In this document: piece by piece, positions 14,670-20,542 of the stretch
Layout: each line of letters opens with the position of its first letter
Numbering within the stretch: the first letter of the stretch is position 1
Assembly: GCA_900544375.1 (NCBI GenBank)
Contig: UQUZ01000048.1
Coordinates: 1 to 20,542, forward strand
Direction: 5' to 3'
Length of the DNA stretch: 20,542 nucleotides
Origin: an uncultured Oscillospiraceae bacterium
GTDB taxonomy: Bacteria > Bacillota > Clostridia > Oscillospirales > Acutalibacteraceae
The notes under the pieces: generated by a model
What the model saw: the letters and a program-made list of their open reading frames with translations, nothing else
Told to the model about the DNA's origin: nothing
The model's database searches: none
Program-made: the position numbers and the translations under genes

Positions 14670-15155
14670 TCAACCCTGTTTTAAACGGTCAATGATATCT
14701 TCCCGAATTTCCGAGGGGACAAACGTTGAAATATCTCCGCCGAACATACAGACCTGCTTAACGACGCTGGAGCTTAAAAACATATTTTCAGCGCTGGTGG
14801 TGATAAAAATCGTTTCTACTTCTGGATTGAGGCGCTTGTTCGTCAGCGCCTGCTGGAATTCATATTCATAATCTGATACCGCACGCAGGCCTTTTACAAT
14901 TGCAACAGCGCCCTTTTCGCGCATATAATCGGCAAGCAGGCCATTATATGTATCAATTTCAATATTCTCAATATCGCCGGTGCAGCGGTGTAGCAGCTGC
15001 ACCCGTTCCTCTGCCGTAAAGCTGCTGTCTTTCTTATGATAATTCACCATAACAACAACAATTACCTTATCAAACAGCTTAGAGGAGCGGCGGATGATAT
15101 CGAGATGGCCCAGCGTAACCGGGTCAAAGCTGCCCGGGCAGACTGCGATTCTCAT
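14670..15155 (-). CDS. coaD: Phosphopantetheine adenylyltransferase
   Basis: This 161-residue enzyme transfers AMP from ATP to 4'-phosphopantetheine, giving dephospho-CoA, the penultimate step of coenzyme A synthesis. It shows the nucleotidyltransferase motif GSFDPVTLGH (residues 8-17, the TxGH form of HxGH) and the C-terminal segment FLSSSVVKQV, equivalent to the ISSTxVR motif. Lys/Arg residues in the middle (KGLRAVSDYEYEFQQ) match the family's substrate-binding region. The length is normal. The frame is open further upstream, but the ATG at 15155 gives the canonical start MRIAVCPGSFDP and overlaps the rsmD stop as ATGA. The rsmD-coaD order is widely conserved in Firmicutes and fits the operon seen here. 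Confidence 0.96.
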   Translation of the reverse strand: MRIAVCPGSFDPVTLGHLDIIRRSSKLFDKVIVVVMVNYHKKDSSFTAEERVQLLHRCTGDIENIEIDTYNGLLADYMREKGAVAIVKGLRAVSDYEYEFQQALTNKRLNPEVETIFITTSAENMFLSSSVVKQVCMFGGDISTFVPSEIREDIIDRLKQG

Positions 15156-15700
15156 GCTCCCTCCCCCTCTCTGCGATAAAGCGCAAGCGAAATCCGCCCA
15201 TAGGAATACCGCCGCAGCAGGCAAAAATCCTCCGCCTGCTCGGGCAAATCCTCCTTTGCCGGGGCTTCGCAGATCATTACGCCGCCAGGCGCCATGCGGC
15301 GCGCCGCCATGGGTAGAGCCCTTTGCACGAGCCCCGCGCCATAGGGCGGGTCAAGCAAAGCAATGTCAAACGGCCCGCACTGGCCGGCTAGAAAGGCGAG
15401 GCTATCCATCTGCATCACCTGCGCGCTCTGAGCGAGCTGCGTTGTATTCAAATTTTCCCGCACCACTTCAATGGAATCACGGGAGGAATCCACAAAAACA
15501 GCGCTTGCCGCGCCGCGGCTGAGCGCCTCGATCCCCAACTGGCCGGAACCGGCAAACAGATCAAGCACACGCCTGCCCTCAATTTCAAATTGAATAATGC
15601 TGAATAACGCTTCCTTAACGCGGTCAGTGGTGGGCCGCACATCCTCTCCGGATAGGGTTCTCAGCTTACGGCCTTTCGCAAAGCCGGTGATGACTCTCAT
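15152..15700 (-). CDS. rsmD: 16S rRNA (guanine(966)-N(2))-methyltransferase
   Basis: This 182-residue enzyme uses SAM to methylate N2 of G966 in 16S rRNA of the small subunit. Visible marks are the start MRVITGFAKGRKL, the TDRVKEALFSII segment, the SAM-binding motif VLDLFAGSGQLGIEALSRGA (from residue 45) and the catalytic DPPY at residues 117-120. The frame extends 10 codons upstream to 15730, but ATG at 15700 gives the canonical start with GGGAG about 8 bases before it. It is the first gene of the operon from the promoter at 15768-15796, and its stop overlaps the coaD start. Confidence 0.95.
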   Translation of the reverse strand: MRVITGFAKGRKLRTLSGEDVRPTTDRVKEALFSIIQFEIEGRRVLDLFAGSGQLGIEALSRGAASAVFVDSSRDSIEVVRENLNTTQLAQSAQVMQMDSLAFLAGQCGPFDIALLDPPYGAGLVQRALPMAARRMAPGGVMICEAPAKEDLPEQAEDFCLLRRYSYGRISLALYRREGEGA

Positions 15701-15767
15701 ACGCACAACTCCCGTGCCGCTCTCAATCAATGAAAACGGACTCTCTTCCTAAAATCTTATCTAAATT

Positions 15768-15796
15768 ATTATCTATTTTGCGCCGGTGTTTGTCAA
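15768..15796 (-). promoter_or_regulatory. Sigma-A promoter of the rsmD-coaD-coiled-coil operon
   Basis: On the minus strand: perfect -35 TTGACA (15796-15791), 17 bp spacer, -10 GATAAT (15773-15768). The predicted start near 15761 leaves a leader of about 60 bases. The gap to uvrC (15731-15890) contains nothing else I can support, and no clear terminator after uvrC. Confidence 0.75.
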
Positions 15797-15890
15797 CATT
15801 CGCAGAGAAATAATTCCAATTTTTATGAATTGGCACAAATTTCATGCGCATGGGCCGCCTTGCCCGCACAAACAAGTTGAAAAAAATCTT

Positions 15891-17726
15891 TTAACTTTCC
15901 TCTGGATGAAAATGGAAAAACACTGCTTTGGCGGCGGGCTCCGTCATTCCCTTCACGGTAAGCAGCTGTTCAACCGTCGCCTCCCGAATGGCGCGGATCG
16001 TCTGGAAGGAGCGCAGCAGCGCCCGTGCGCGCGTTTCGCCGATGCCTTCAATTTGGGTCAGCGAGCTGACCAGCGTGTTTTTTTTGTGCTTTTGCTTATG
16101 ATAGCCGATGGCAAAGCGGTGCACCTCTTCCTGAATGGAGGAGACAAGCGTAAACGCCTGCCGTTTAGAGTTGATAGCAATCTCCCCGCCATCCGCCGCG
16201 ATTGCGCGGGTGCGGTGGCGGTCATCCTTCACCATGCCAAATAAGGGCACCTTCAGGCCGAACTGCTGAAGCACCGGGCGCACCGCGTTCACCTGCCCCT
16301 GACCGCCGTCGAGCAGGATCAGATCCGGCAGCTTTCCAAAGCCCTCGCCAGTCTCTTTTTCCTCCACATAATGCGTAAAGCGGCGCGTGAGCACCTCGTT
16401 CATAGAGCCGTAATCATCCTGCCCCTCAAAGGATTTAATCGAAAACCGCTTATATGCTTGCTTATAGGGTACGCCGCCGCGAAACACGACCATGCCCGCT
16501 ACATTATCGCTGCCGGCCGTGTGGGAAATATCATATGCTTCAATATATTCCGGCGGAGCCTCCAAGCCCAGCAGCCGGGCCAGCTCGTCGAGCGCGGCCG
16601 TCTGCTTTCCCGCTCGGCCGAGGTGCTCCGCAAGCTTTTCCGCCGCATTGGAGCGACACATCTCCATTAGCTGTGCCTGCTCCCCGCGCTGCGGCACGGC
16701 GATCTGGACACGCCTGCCCGCCTTTTCGCTCAGCCAGCTGGATAAAAGTGATTCGTCCGCCACCTCTCCATCAACCGTAACGCGCGGCGGCACATGATCG
16801 CGCATCGAATAATAGCCCTGGATCAGCTCCCCGCGCGCCGCGGGAAAATCCTCCACGCTGTCAATAAAAAAATACTCGCTGTCGTACAGCCTTCCCTGTG
16901 CAAACCGTAGCACCATTAGGCAGGCAGCCTGCGCGCTGTTGGAAACGGCAAACACATCCTGCTCTTTCACAGAGAGCGACACTACCTTCTGCTTATCCTG
17001 CATGCGGCGGATAGCGTTCATCCGGTCGCGCAGGCGGGCCGCTTTTTCAAACTCTAGGTTTTCGGCCGCCTCCTCCATCCGGCGCTGAATCTCCTTGAGC
17101 GCCTCTGTGCTGCCGCCGCGTAGAAAGGAGAGCGCCTCATCCACCGTCTCCCGATATTCTTGCTGCGTGAGCTTGCCCGCACAGGGCGCAGAACACTGCT
17201 TGATAAAATAATTTAGGCATGGCCTCCCCCGGCCGATATCACGTGGAAACACTTTGCCGCACTGAGGCAGACGAAAAATCCGCAACGCCTCGTCCACCGA
17301 CTGCTTCACGGTAAAGGAGCTTGTAAACGGGCCGATATACTGCGCACCGTCATCCAGCTTTTGCATCGCCGCGCTGATCACGGGCCAGTTCCCAGCGGTG
17401 ACCCGGATGTAATGATACCCCTTGTCATCCTTCAATAAAATATTATATTTTGGCTGGTGCTGCTTAATGAGGCTGCATTCAAGCACCAGCGCTTCAAATT
17501 CACTATCCGTCAGAATATAGTCAAAATCCGCCACGTGCTCCACCATCCGGCGCACCTTAACCGCGTGGCGCTCCTGTGAGCCGAAATACTGGCTGACACG
17601 GTTTTTCAACGCCTTTGCCTTGCCGATATAAATAATTTTTCCCTTTTTATCCTTCATGATATAGACGCCCGGCGTAAGAGGCAGGCGCATTGCCTTTTCA
17701 CGCAGTGGTCTGAGTTGTTCATTCAA
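15891..17726 (-). CDS. uvrC: Excinuclease ABC subunit C
   Basis: This 611-residue protein is the dual-incision nuclease of nucleotide excision repair, acting with UvrA and UvrB. Domains in order: an N-terminal GIY-YIG nuclease (GVYIMKDKKGKIIYIGKAKA, from residue 20) for the 3' incision; a cysteine-containing region with HQPKYNILLKDDKGYHYI; a UVR motif that contacts UvrB (AENLEFEKAARLRDRMNAIR, about residues 222-241); the RNase H-like domain for the 5' incision with AYDISH, DLILLDGGQGQ and the conserved NSKRQAFTLVSS stretch; and C-terminal helix-hairpin-helix repeats (IEGIGETRARALLRSF). The length is normal. The ATG at 17726 follows AAGGGTGA at about 10 bases and lies 6 bases after the glycosyltransferase stop, so it is probably co-transcribed. 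I see no SOS box upstream of this operon. Confidence 0.97.
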   Translation of the reverse strand: MNEQLRPLREKAMRLPLTPGVYIMKDKKGKIIYIGKAKALKNRVSQYFGSQERHAVKVRRMVEHVADFDYILTDSEFEALVLECSLIKQHQPKYNILLKDDKGYHYIRVTAGNWPVISAAMQKLDDGAQYIGPFTSSFTVKQSVDEALRIFRLPQCGKVFPRDIGRGRPCLNYFIKQCSAPCAGKLTQQEYRETVDEALSFLRGGSTEALKEIQRRMEEAAENLEFEKAARLRDRMNAIRRMQDKQKVVSLSVKEQDVFAVSNSAQAACLMVLRFAQGRLYDSEYFFIDSVEDFPAARGELIQGYYSMRDHVPPRVTVDGEVADESLLSSWLSEKAGRRVQIAVPQRGEQAQLMEMCRSNAAEKLAEHLGRAGKQTAALDELARLLGLEAPPEYIEAYDISHTAGSDNVAGMVVFRGGVPYKQAYKRFSIKSFEGQDDYGSMNEVLTRRFTHYVEEKETGEGFGKLPDLILLDGGQGQVNAVRPVLQQFGLKVPLFGMVKDDRHRTRAIAADGGEIAINSKRQAFTLVSSIQEEVHRFAIGYHKQKHKKNTLVSSLTQIEGIGETRARALLRSFQTIRAIREATVEQLLTVKGMTEPAAKAVFFHFHPEES

Positions 17727-17732
17727 ATCGGG

Positions 17733-18701
17733 TCACCCTTCCAACGGGCCGCTTGTTTCAGCGGGCCCCGGGATAATATTGGTTTCCGCCACCAGGAAAA
17801 TGGGGCGCCTTTTGACCTCTAGATAAATCCGCGCCAAATACTCCCCAATCACGCCAAGCGAGCACAGTATCAGCCCCCCAAAAAAGAAGATCGCGCAGAT
17901 AATGGAGGGGTAGCCCGGCACATCGGAGCCACGAATAAGCGTGCGAATGAGAATATACAGCGCATAGATCACGCCAATCCCGCTCGATGCAACGCCGATA
18001 TAGAGGGAAACCTTCAAAGGCGCAGTGGAAAAGCCGATAATCCCATCCAGCGCATAGCGAAAAAGCTTTGCAAACGACCACTTGCTTGAGCCCGCCGCCC
18101 GCTCGCGGTTTTCATGCTCAAACCACTTAGTGCGGAAGCCAACCCAGCTAAAAATCCCCTTGGAAAAACGATTGTATTCCGGCATGGAGAGAATTGCCTC
18201 CACGACCTGCCGCTTCATGATGCGAAAATCCTGCGCGCCATCTTGAATATCCACATCGGACATGCGATTAATGACCTTATAGAACGCACGAGAAAACACG
18301 CTTTTTACCTTGCCCTCCCCGGAGCGGTCTACCCTGCGCGCCGCGGCGATCTCATAGCCCTCCTCCAGCGCGCTGAGCATCTCCGGTATCAGCTCCGGCG
18401 AATGCTGCAAATCCGCATCCAGAATTCCAACATAGTCGCCCGTAGAATACTTCATGCCCGCGAGCATGGCGGATTCCTTGCCAAAATTGCGTGAAAGCGA
18501 AAGGTAGCGCACCCGCTTATCCTCCGCTGCAAAACGACGCAGGAGATTAAGCGTTTGATCCTTGCTGCCGTCGTTTACAAAAATGAAATGAAACGCATAT
18601 CCTTCACACCCGTCCAGCACAGCGCTCACCTCGCTGTGAAAGAGCTCGAGCACCTCGCCCTCATTGAAGCACGGCACAATTAGATCCACTGTTTTTTCCA
18701 T
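17733..18701 (-). CDS. Membrane-anchored family 2 glycosyltransferase (GtrB/DPM1-like)
   Basis: This 322-residue protein has a GT2 (GT-A fold) domain with VPCFNEGE near the start, FVNDGSKDQT, the metal-binding DAD at residues 95-97 in LDADLQHSPE, and a QDFRIM segment near 157-162. Two C-terminal membrane helices follow (about 231-255 and 264-290), then a cytoplasmic tail EVKRRPIFLVAE. This layout is that of polyprenyl-phosphate glycosyltransferases (GtrB, CsbB, ArnC type), which load a sugar from a nucleotide donor onto undecaprenyl phosphate for cell-envelope glycosylation. The sugar is not known. It starts at ATG 18701 after GAAAGGATC and is the first gene of an operon with uvrC. No flippase or third-component gene is seen beside it, although these often accompany gtrB. 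Confidence 0.9.
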   Translation of the reverse strand: MEKTVDLIVPCFNEGEVLELFHSEVSAVLDGCEGYAFHFIFVNDGSKDQTLNLLRRFAAEDKRVRYLSLSRNFGKESAMLAGMKYSTGDYVGILDADLQHSPELIPEMLSALEEGYEIAAARRVDRSGEGKVKSVFSRAFYKVINRMSDVDIQDGAQDFRIMKRQVVEAILSMPEYNRFSKGIFSWVGFRTKWFEHENRERAAGSSKWSFAKLFRYALDGIIGFSTAPLKVSLYIGVASSGIGVIYALYILIRTLIRGSDVPGYPSIICAIFFFGGLILCSLGVIGEYLARIYLEVKRRPIFLVAETNIIPGPAETSGPLEG

Positions 18702-18799
18702 ACTAATAATGATCCTTTCTCTTCAGGATAGTTCCAGAACGACATGGTTCAACTTTTGTAAATTCAGCAAACGGTTTTAAGCCGTTTTCATACCGTATT

Positions 18800-18827
18800 A
18801 TTATAGCACAGCCCACCGCAAAATCAA
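18800..18827 (-). promoter_or_regulatory. Promoter of the glycosyltransferase-uvrC operon
   Basis: On the minus strand: -35 TTGATT (18827-18822), 16 bp spacer, -10 TATAAT (18805-18800). The leader of about 90 bases holds a small hairpin (AAACGG at 18769-18774 with CCGTTT at 18782-18787). Confidence 0.6.
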
Positions 18828-18946
18828 ACAATTCGGCCAGTGCCACCTGCATAGCCGGCTCGTTTCACGAAACACTAAAACAGAAAAAGGGCCGTGCTGC
18901 GGCGCGCGCACCATTTCAACCTTCCAATGAGAAAAGAGGATTTTAT

Positions 18947-19207
18947 ATGGATGAACCAAAAAAACGACCGCTCCCCTATGATGCGCAGGATGGAGAAGAA
19001 CTGTTCAATGATTCGATGAGCGTTTCCTCCATGACAGAATGCACGGGGCTAATCCCTGCGGCCCCGGTGTCAGAGCCGGAGATTGACTCTTACAGCGCGA
19101 TCTATGACATTCCGCTTGCGGAGGATGAAAAGGCTGCGCAGCATGGCCTGCAAAATAAAAAGCAGAAAAATGAGCAGGGCCATTCCCATCCCAATACGGG
19201 CAGATAA
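18947..19207 (+). CDS. Small acidic protein of unknown function
   Basis: This 86-residue protein has no recognised domain. Residues 1-60 are acidic with an ordered-looking core SVSSMTECTGLIPAAPVSEPEIDSYSAIYDIPL (given here only in part: SMTECTGLIPAAP at about 28-40, then SYSAIYDIPL at 49-58). The C-terminal 25 residues are Lys/Gln/His-rich and look disordered. There is no signal peptide or membrane segment. The ATG at 18947 follows AAGAGGA at about 7 bases, which is the main evidence that the gene is real. To my recollection a similar TECTGLIP-type motif recurs in short proteins of clostridia, but I cannot check this here. No clear promoter was found. A hairpin with a weak T-rich tail at 19357-19401 could be its terminator. 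Confidence 0.6.
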   Translation: MDEPKKRPLPYDAQDGEELFNDSMSVSSMTECTGLIPAAPVSEPEIDSYSAIYDIPLAEDEKAAQHGLQNKKQKNEQGHSHPNTGR

Positions 19208-19276
19208 CGCACACACAAGCCTTATCCCCCGCATATTCTGAATTGGGGCGTCGTTTCCTCAAACAATGAACCGACA

Positions 19277-19303
19277 CAGCGGCTGTAGGCCATGCTGCCG
19301 CTG
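19277..19303. repeat. Inverted repeat (hairpin)
   Basis: CAGCGGC (19277-19283) pairs with GCCGCTG (19297-19303) across a 13-base loop. It lies 3 bases before a perfect 14 bp palindrome. Function is unknown. Confidence 0.55.
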
Positions 19304-19305
19304 AT

Positions 19306-19319
19306 ACAGAATATTCTGT
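19306..19319. repeat. Perfect 14 bp palindrome
   Basis: ACAGAATATTCTGT is identical to its reverse complement. A related CATATTCTG occurs about 70 bases upstream. It could be a protein-binding site or part of a mobile-element end; no evidence decides. Confidence 0.6.
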
Positions 19320-19356
19320 TATGCGAAAGTGCATAAGAAAGCAAATGAAATGTTCC

Positions 19357-19401
19357 AGTAAAACCGGCGTGATAAGGTTCCCGCTGGTTTTACTTTGTTT
19401 G
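19357..19401 (+). terminator. Hairpin, possible terminator
   Basis: AGTAAAACCGGCG (19357-19369) pairs with CGCTGGTTTTACT (19382-19394) with one mismatch, followed by TTGTTTG. An outer GCAAA/TTTGC pair extends it. The T tract is weak, so termination is uncertain; if so it would serve the small acidic protein gene 150 bases upstream. Confidence 0.4.
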
Positions 19402-19701
19402 CACATAAACTCTGGCTTTCTCTGATAAGCTTCCGTTCCACTGCTTCAGGGAACTGCCGGATACCTGTTTCGTTTCATGCGGCGCTGGACCGGCGAACAG
19501 AGCTTTCTGCTTCTGTGCCAGCTTCGCACCGGCACAATGGACACGATCAGATGGGATGCCGCGTTTTTCTGTTGTGATTGGTCAGGGCCACTCGCTCACA
19601 GCGCATGCACCCTCTCAATAATGGGATACTGCGTCCCCTGAAGATTTGCCGATTCTTCTTCGTTTTTTCAATTTCAGAGCTTTCGTAGAAAAGTGAGAAA
19701 A

Positions 19702-19731
19702 CCACCTGCAGGTTTATGCGCCTGCGGGCGG
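19702..19731 (-). terminator. Hairpin, possible terminator of the sugar transporter transcript
   Basis: CCACCTGCAGG (19702-19712) pairs with CCTGCGGGCGG (19721-19731), with one mismatch and one G-U pair. On the minus strand it runs into TTTTC. It lies about 155 bases after the transporter stop, so intervening sequence would be transcribed with that gene. Confidence 0.4.
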
Positions 19732-19885
19732 ATCTCTTTTCTATAATGGCCTATTTGAGCTGTTCATAAATTTCACCGACGCCCCATTCCATCCACCGGG
19801 AGGAACTCCATGCCACATTTTTTAGCCATGCATCCGAGAATCATGTTCCTTGCTGCGCCATAGAGAAGAGAAGTGCGCGCTCATC

Positions 19886-20542
19886 TTAGACGTTTGAAGT
19901 TGCCGTTTCCTTCTGTTCTCCGCGACGCTCCTTCAACTCTTGGAGGATCTGCTCTTTGCGCTTTCCTGTATAGCGGTAAAACAGCATGGGAACAATCGCC
20001 AGCGCGAATCCCCCTGCCGGAAGCAGCGTAACCAAGGCAAAAATTCCATCAAGCGTTTGAGCGGTCTGCGCCTGTTGCACCACAACGCCCATCGCATCCT
20101 CTACCGGCTGTTTAAACTGGATCAGCACAAGAAAGACCGACACGGTGATCGCAGCAAAAGCATTGTTGAACTTTGTAACGGAGGAATTCAGTGAGAAACA
20201 GAAGCCCTCCAGCCGCTCGCCCGTCTTCCATTCCAGGTAATCAAGGCTGTCGCCCACCATCGGATACGCAATCGTGGAAAACACACCGAGCGGAACGCCG
20301 CCTATCGCCAAAAACGGCAGGATGGCATAGAAATTATTATAACCGACAAAATAGGCGGCGCTGAGCACCACGGCCCCCATCACACCGAAAAAAATATAAA
20401 CTTTCTTGTAGCCAAATCGCGTGTAGAGCGGTGGCGTCACAAGCATACCGGCAAACATACCTGCCGCAATAATAACCACCATGATGATCTGCACTGTACC
20501 CGGAGAAAAGCTGCTGTGGATATTGTAATTTGCAACATATAC
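19886..20542 (-). CDS. GPH/MelB-type sugar transporter, C-terminal part (partial)
   Basis: About 218 C-terminal residues are visible; the frame is open through the window edge at 20542 (VYVANYNIHSSFSPGTVQ continues into the rest), so the start lies outside. An internal GTG at 20494 is not the true start. The protein has about five remaining membrane helices, with motifs of the glycoside-pentoside-hexuronide:cation symporters (MelB, YicJ, XynB-like): YTRFGYKKVYIFFGV between helices, then MVGDSLDYLEWKTGERLEGFCFSLNSSVTKFNNAF, of which the DSLDYLEWKTGERLEG part is typical. It ends in a charged cytoplasmic tail (GKRKEQILQELKERRGEQ). It would import a sugar or glycoside with Na+ or H+. A matching hydrolase gene may lie outside the window or have decayed downstream. 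Confidence 0.9.
   Translation of the reverse strand, partial: VYVANYNIHSSFSPGTVQIIMVVIIAAGMFAGMLVTPPLYTRFGYKKVYIFFGVMGAVVLSAAYFVGYNNFYAILPFLAIGGVPLGVFSTIAYPMVGDSLDYLEWKTGERLEGFCFSLNSSVTKFNNAFAAITVSVFLVLIQFKQPVEDAMGVVVQQAQTAQTLDGIFALVTLLPAGGFALAIVPMLFYRYTGKRKEQILQELKERRGEQKETATSNV

Larger units (their letters stand above)
19208..19885. other. Gene-poor region with inverted repeats and possible decayed coding remnants
   Basis: No intact gene fits here. Three inverted repeats sit at 19277-19401 and another at 19702-19731. On the minus strand, 19581-19390 is open for about 63 codons (pieces such as AGAKLAQKQKALFAGPAP) but lacks a start codon. Also on the minus strand, directly after the sugar transporter, 19880-19773 is open for 35 codons (with LLYGAARNMILGCMAKK), and a different frame, 19840-19751, ends WMEWGVGEIYEQLK. 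The last two look like one gene broken by a frameshift, but could be chance. Confidence 0.35.

Noticed and set aside
18739..18752. GAAC-N6-GTTC inverted repeat upstream of the glycosyltransferase-uvrC operon, considered as a LexA box
   Set aside because: The spacing between half-sites is 6 rather than the 4 bases required by the Gram-positive LexA core, and it sits in the leader well away from the promoter.
18862..18873. GTTTCACGAAAC, resembling a parS (ParB-binding) site
   Set aside because: It lacks two central bases compared with the TGTTTCACGTGAAACA consensus, which breaks the palindrome needed for ParB binding.
19005..19406. 133-codon minus-strand frame opposite the small acidic protein gene
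   Set aside because: It has a Cys/His/Pro-rich composition, no ribosome binding site and no domain; the plus-strand frame has a good ribosome binding site.

Overview
The window looks like chromosomal DNA from an anaerobic Clostridia-type Firmicute, possibly Oscillospiraceae/Ruminococcaceae-like (inference). Signs of this are strong GGAGG-type ribosome binding sites, several TTG/GTG starts, near-consensus sigma-A promoters with 16-17 bp spacers, a Gram-positive-type LexA box (GAAC-N4-GTTC), the rsmD-coaD-coiled-coil gene order, and family types common in gut clostridia. Coding regions are moderately GC-rich and intergenic regions AT-rich. I saw no rRNA, tRNA, CRISPR array or intact mobile element.

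Layout. The left edge holds the possible tail of a plus-strand gene. An exported protein of unknown function with a glycine-rich C-terminus (96-1136, minus) is followed divergently by an L-cysteine desulfidase-family gene and an ArsC/Spx-like thiol protein (1411-3131, plus). These end at a terminator shared with a convergent MATE efflux gene (3270-4664, minus). Next is a two-gene minus-strand operon (4781-6876): a radical SAM protein with helix-hairpin-helix and a DUF4130 protein, a putative DNA repair pair. It has a strong promoter with a perfect LexA box just downstream and a half-conserved second box in the spacer. Then come a lipoprotein (7062-8021, minus) and a tiny Asn/Gln-rich protein (8285-8494, minus).

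Two tandem GH20 beta-N-acetylhexosaminidases without signal peptides (8712-11969, plus) converge on an asparaginase-like/Nudix operon (12180-13666, minus). Upstream of that lies rsmD-coaD-coiled-coil protein (13767-15700, minus), which has its own promoter and terminator. The next operon is a membrane-anchored GT2 glycosyltransferase with uvrC (15891-18701, minus). A small acidic orphan protein (18947-19207, plus) precedes about 680 bp with no intact gene but several inverted repeats and short open stretches. The right edge carries the C-terminal part of a GPH/MelB-type sugar transporter (19886-20542, minus, cut by the window).

How genes fit together. Two DNA repair loci (the putative SOS-controlled radical SAM/DUF4130 pair, and uvrC) lie in the window, but only the first shows a LexA box. 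The GH20 pair suggests intracellular processing of imported GlcNAc/GalNAc oligosaccharides. The most interesting items are the SOS-box operon, the 11-residue-repeat coiled-coil protein, the 72% Asn+Gln mini-protein and the structured gene-poor region at 19208-19885.
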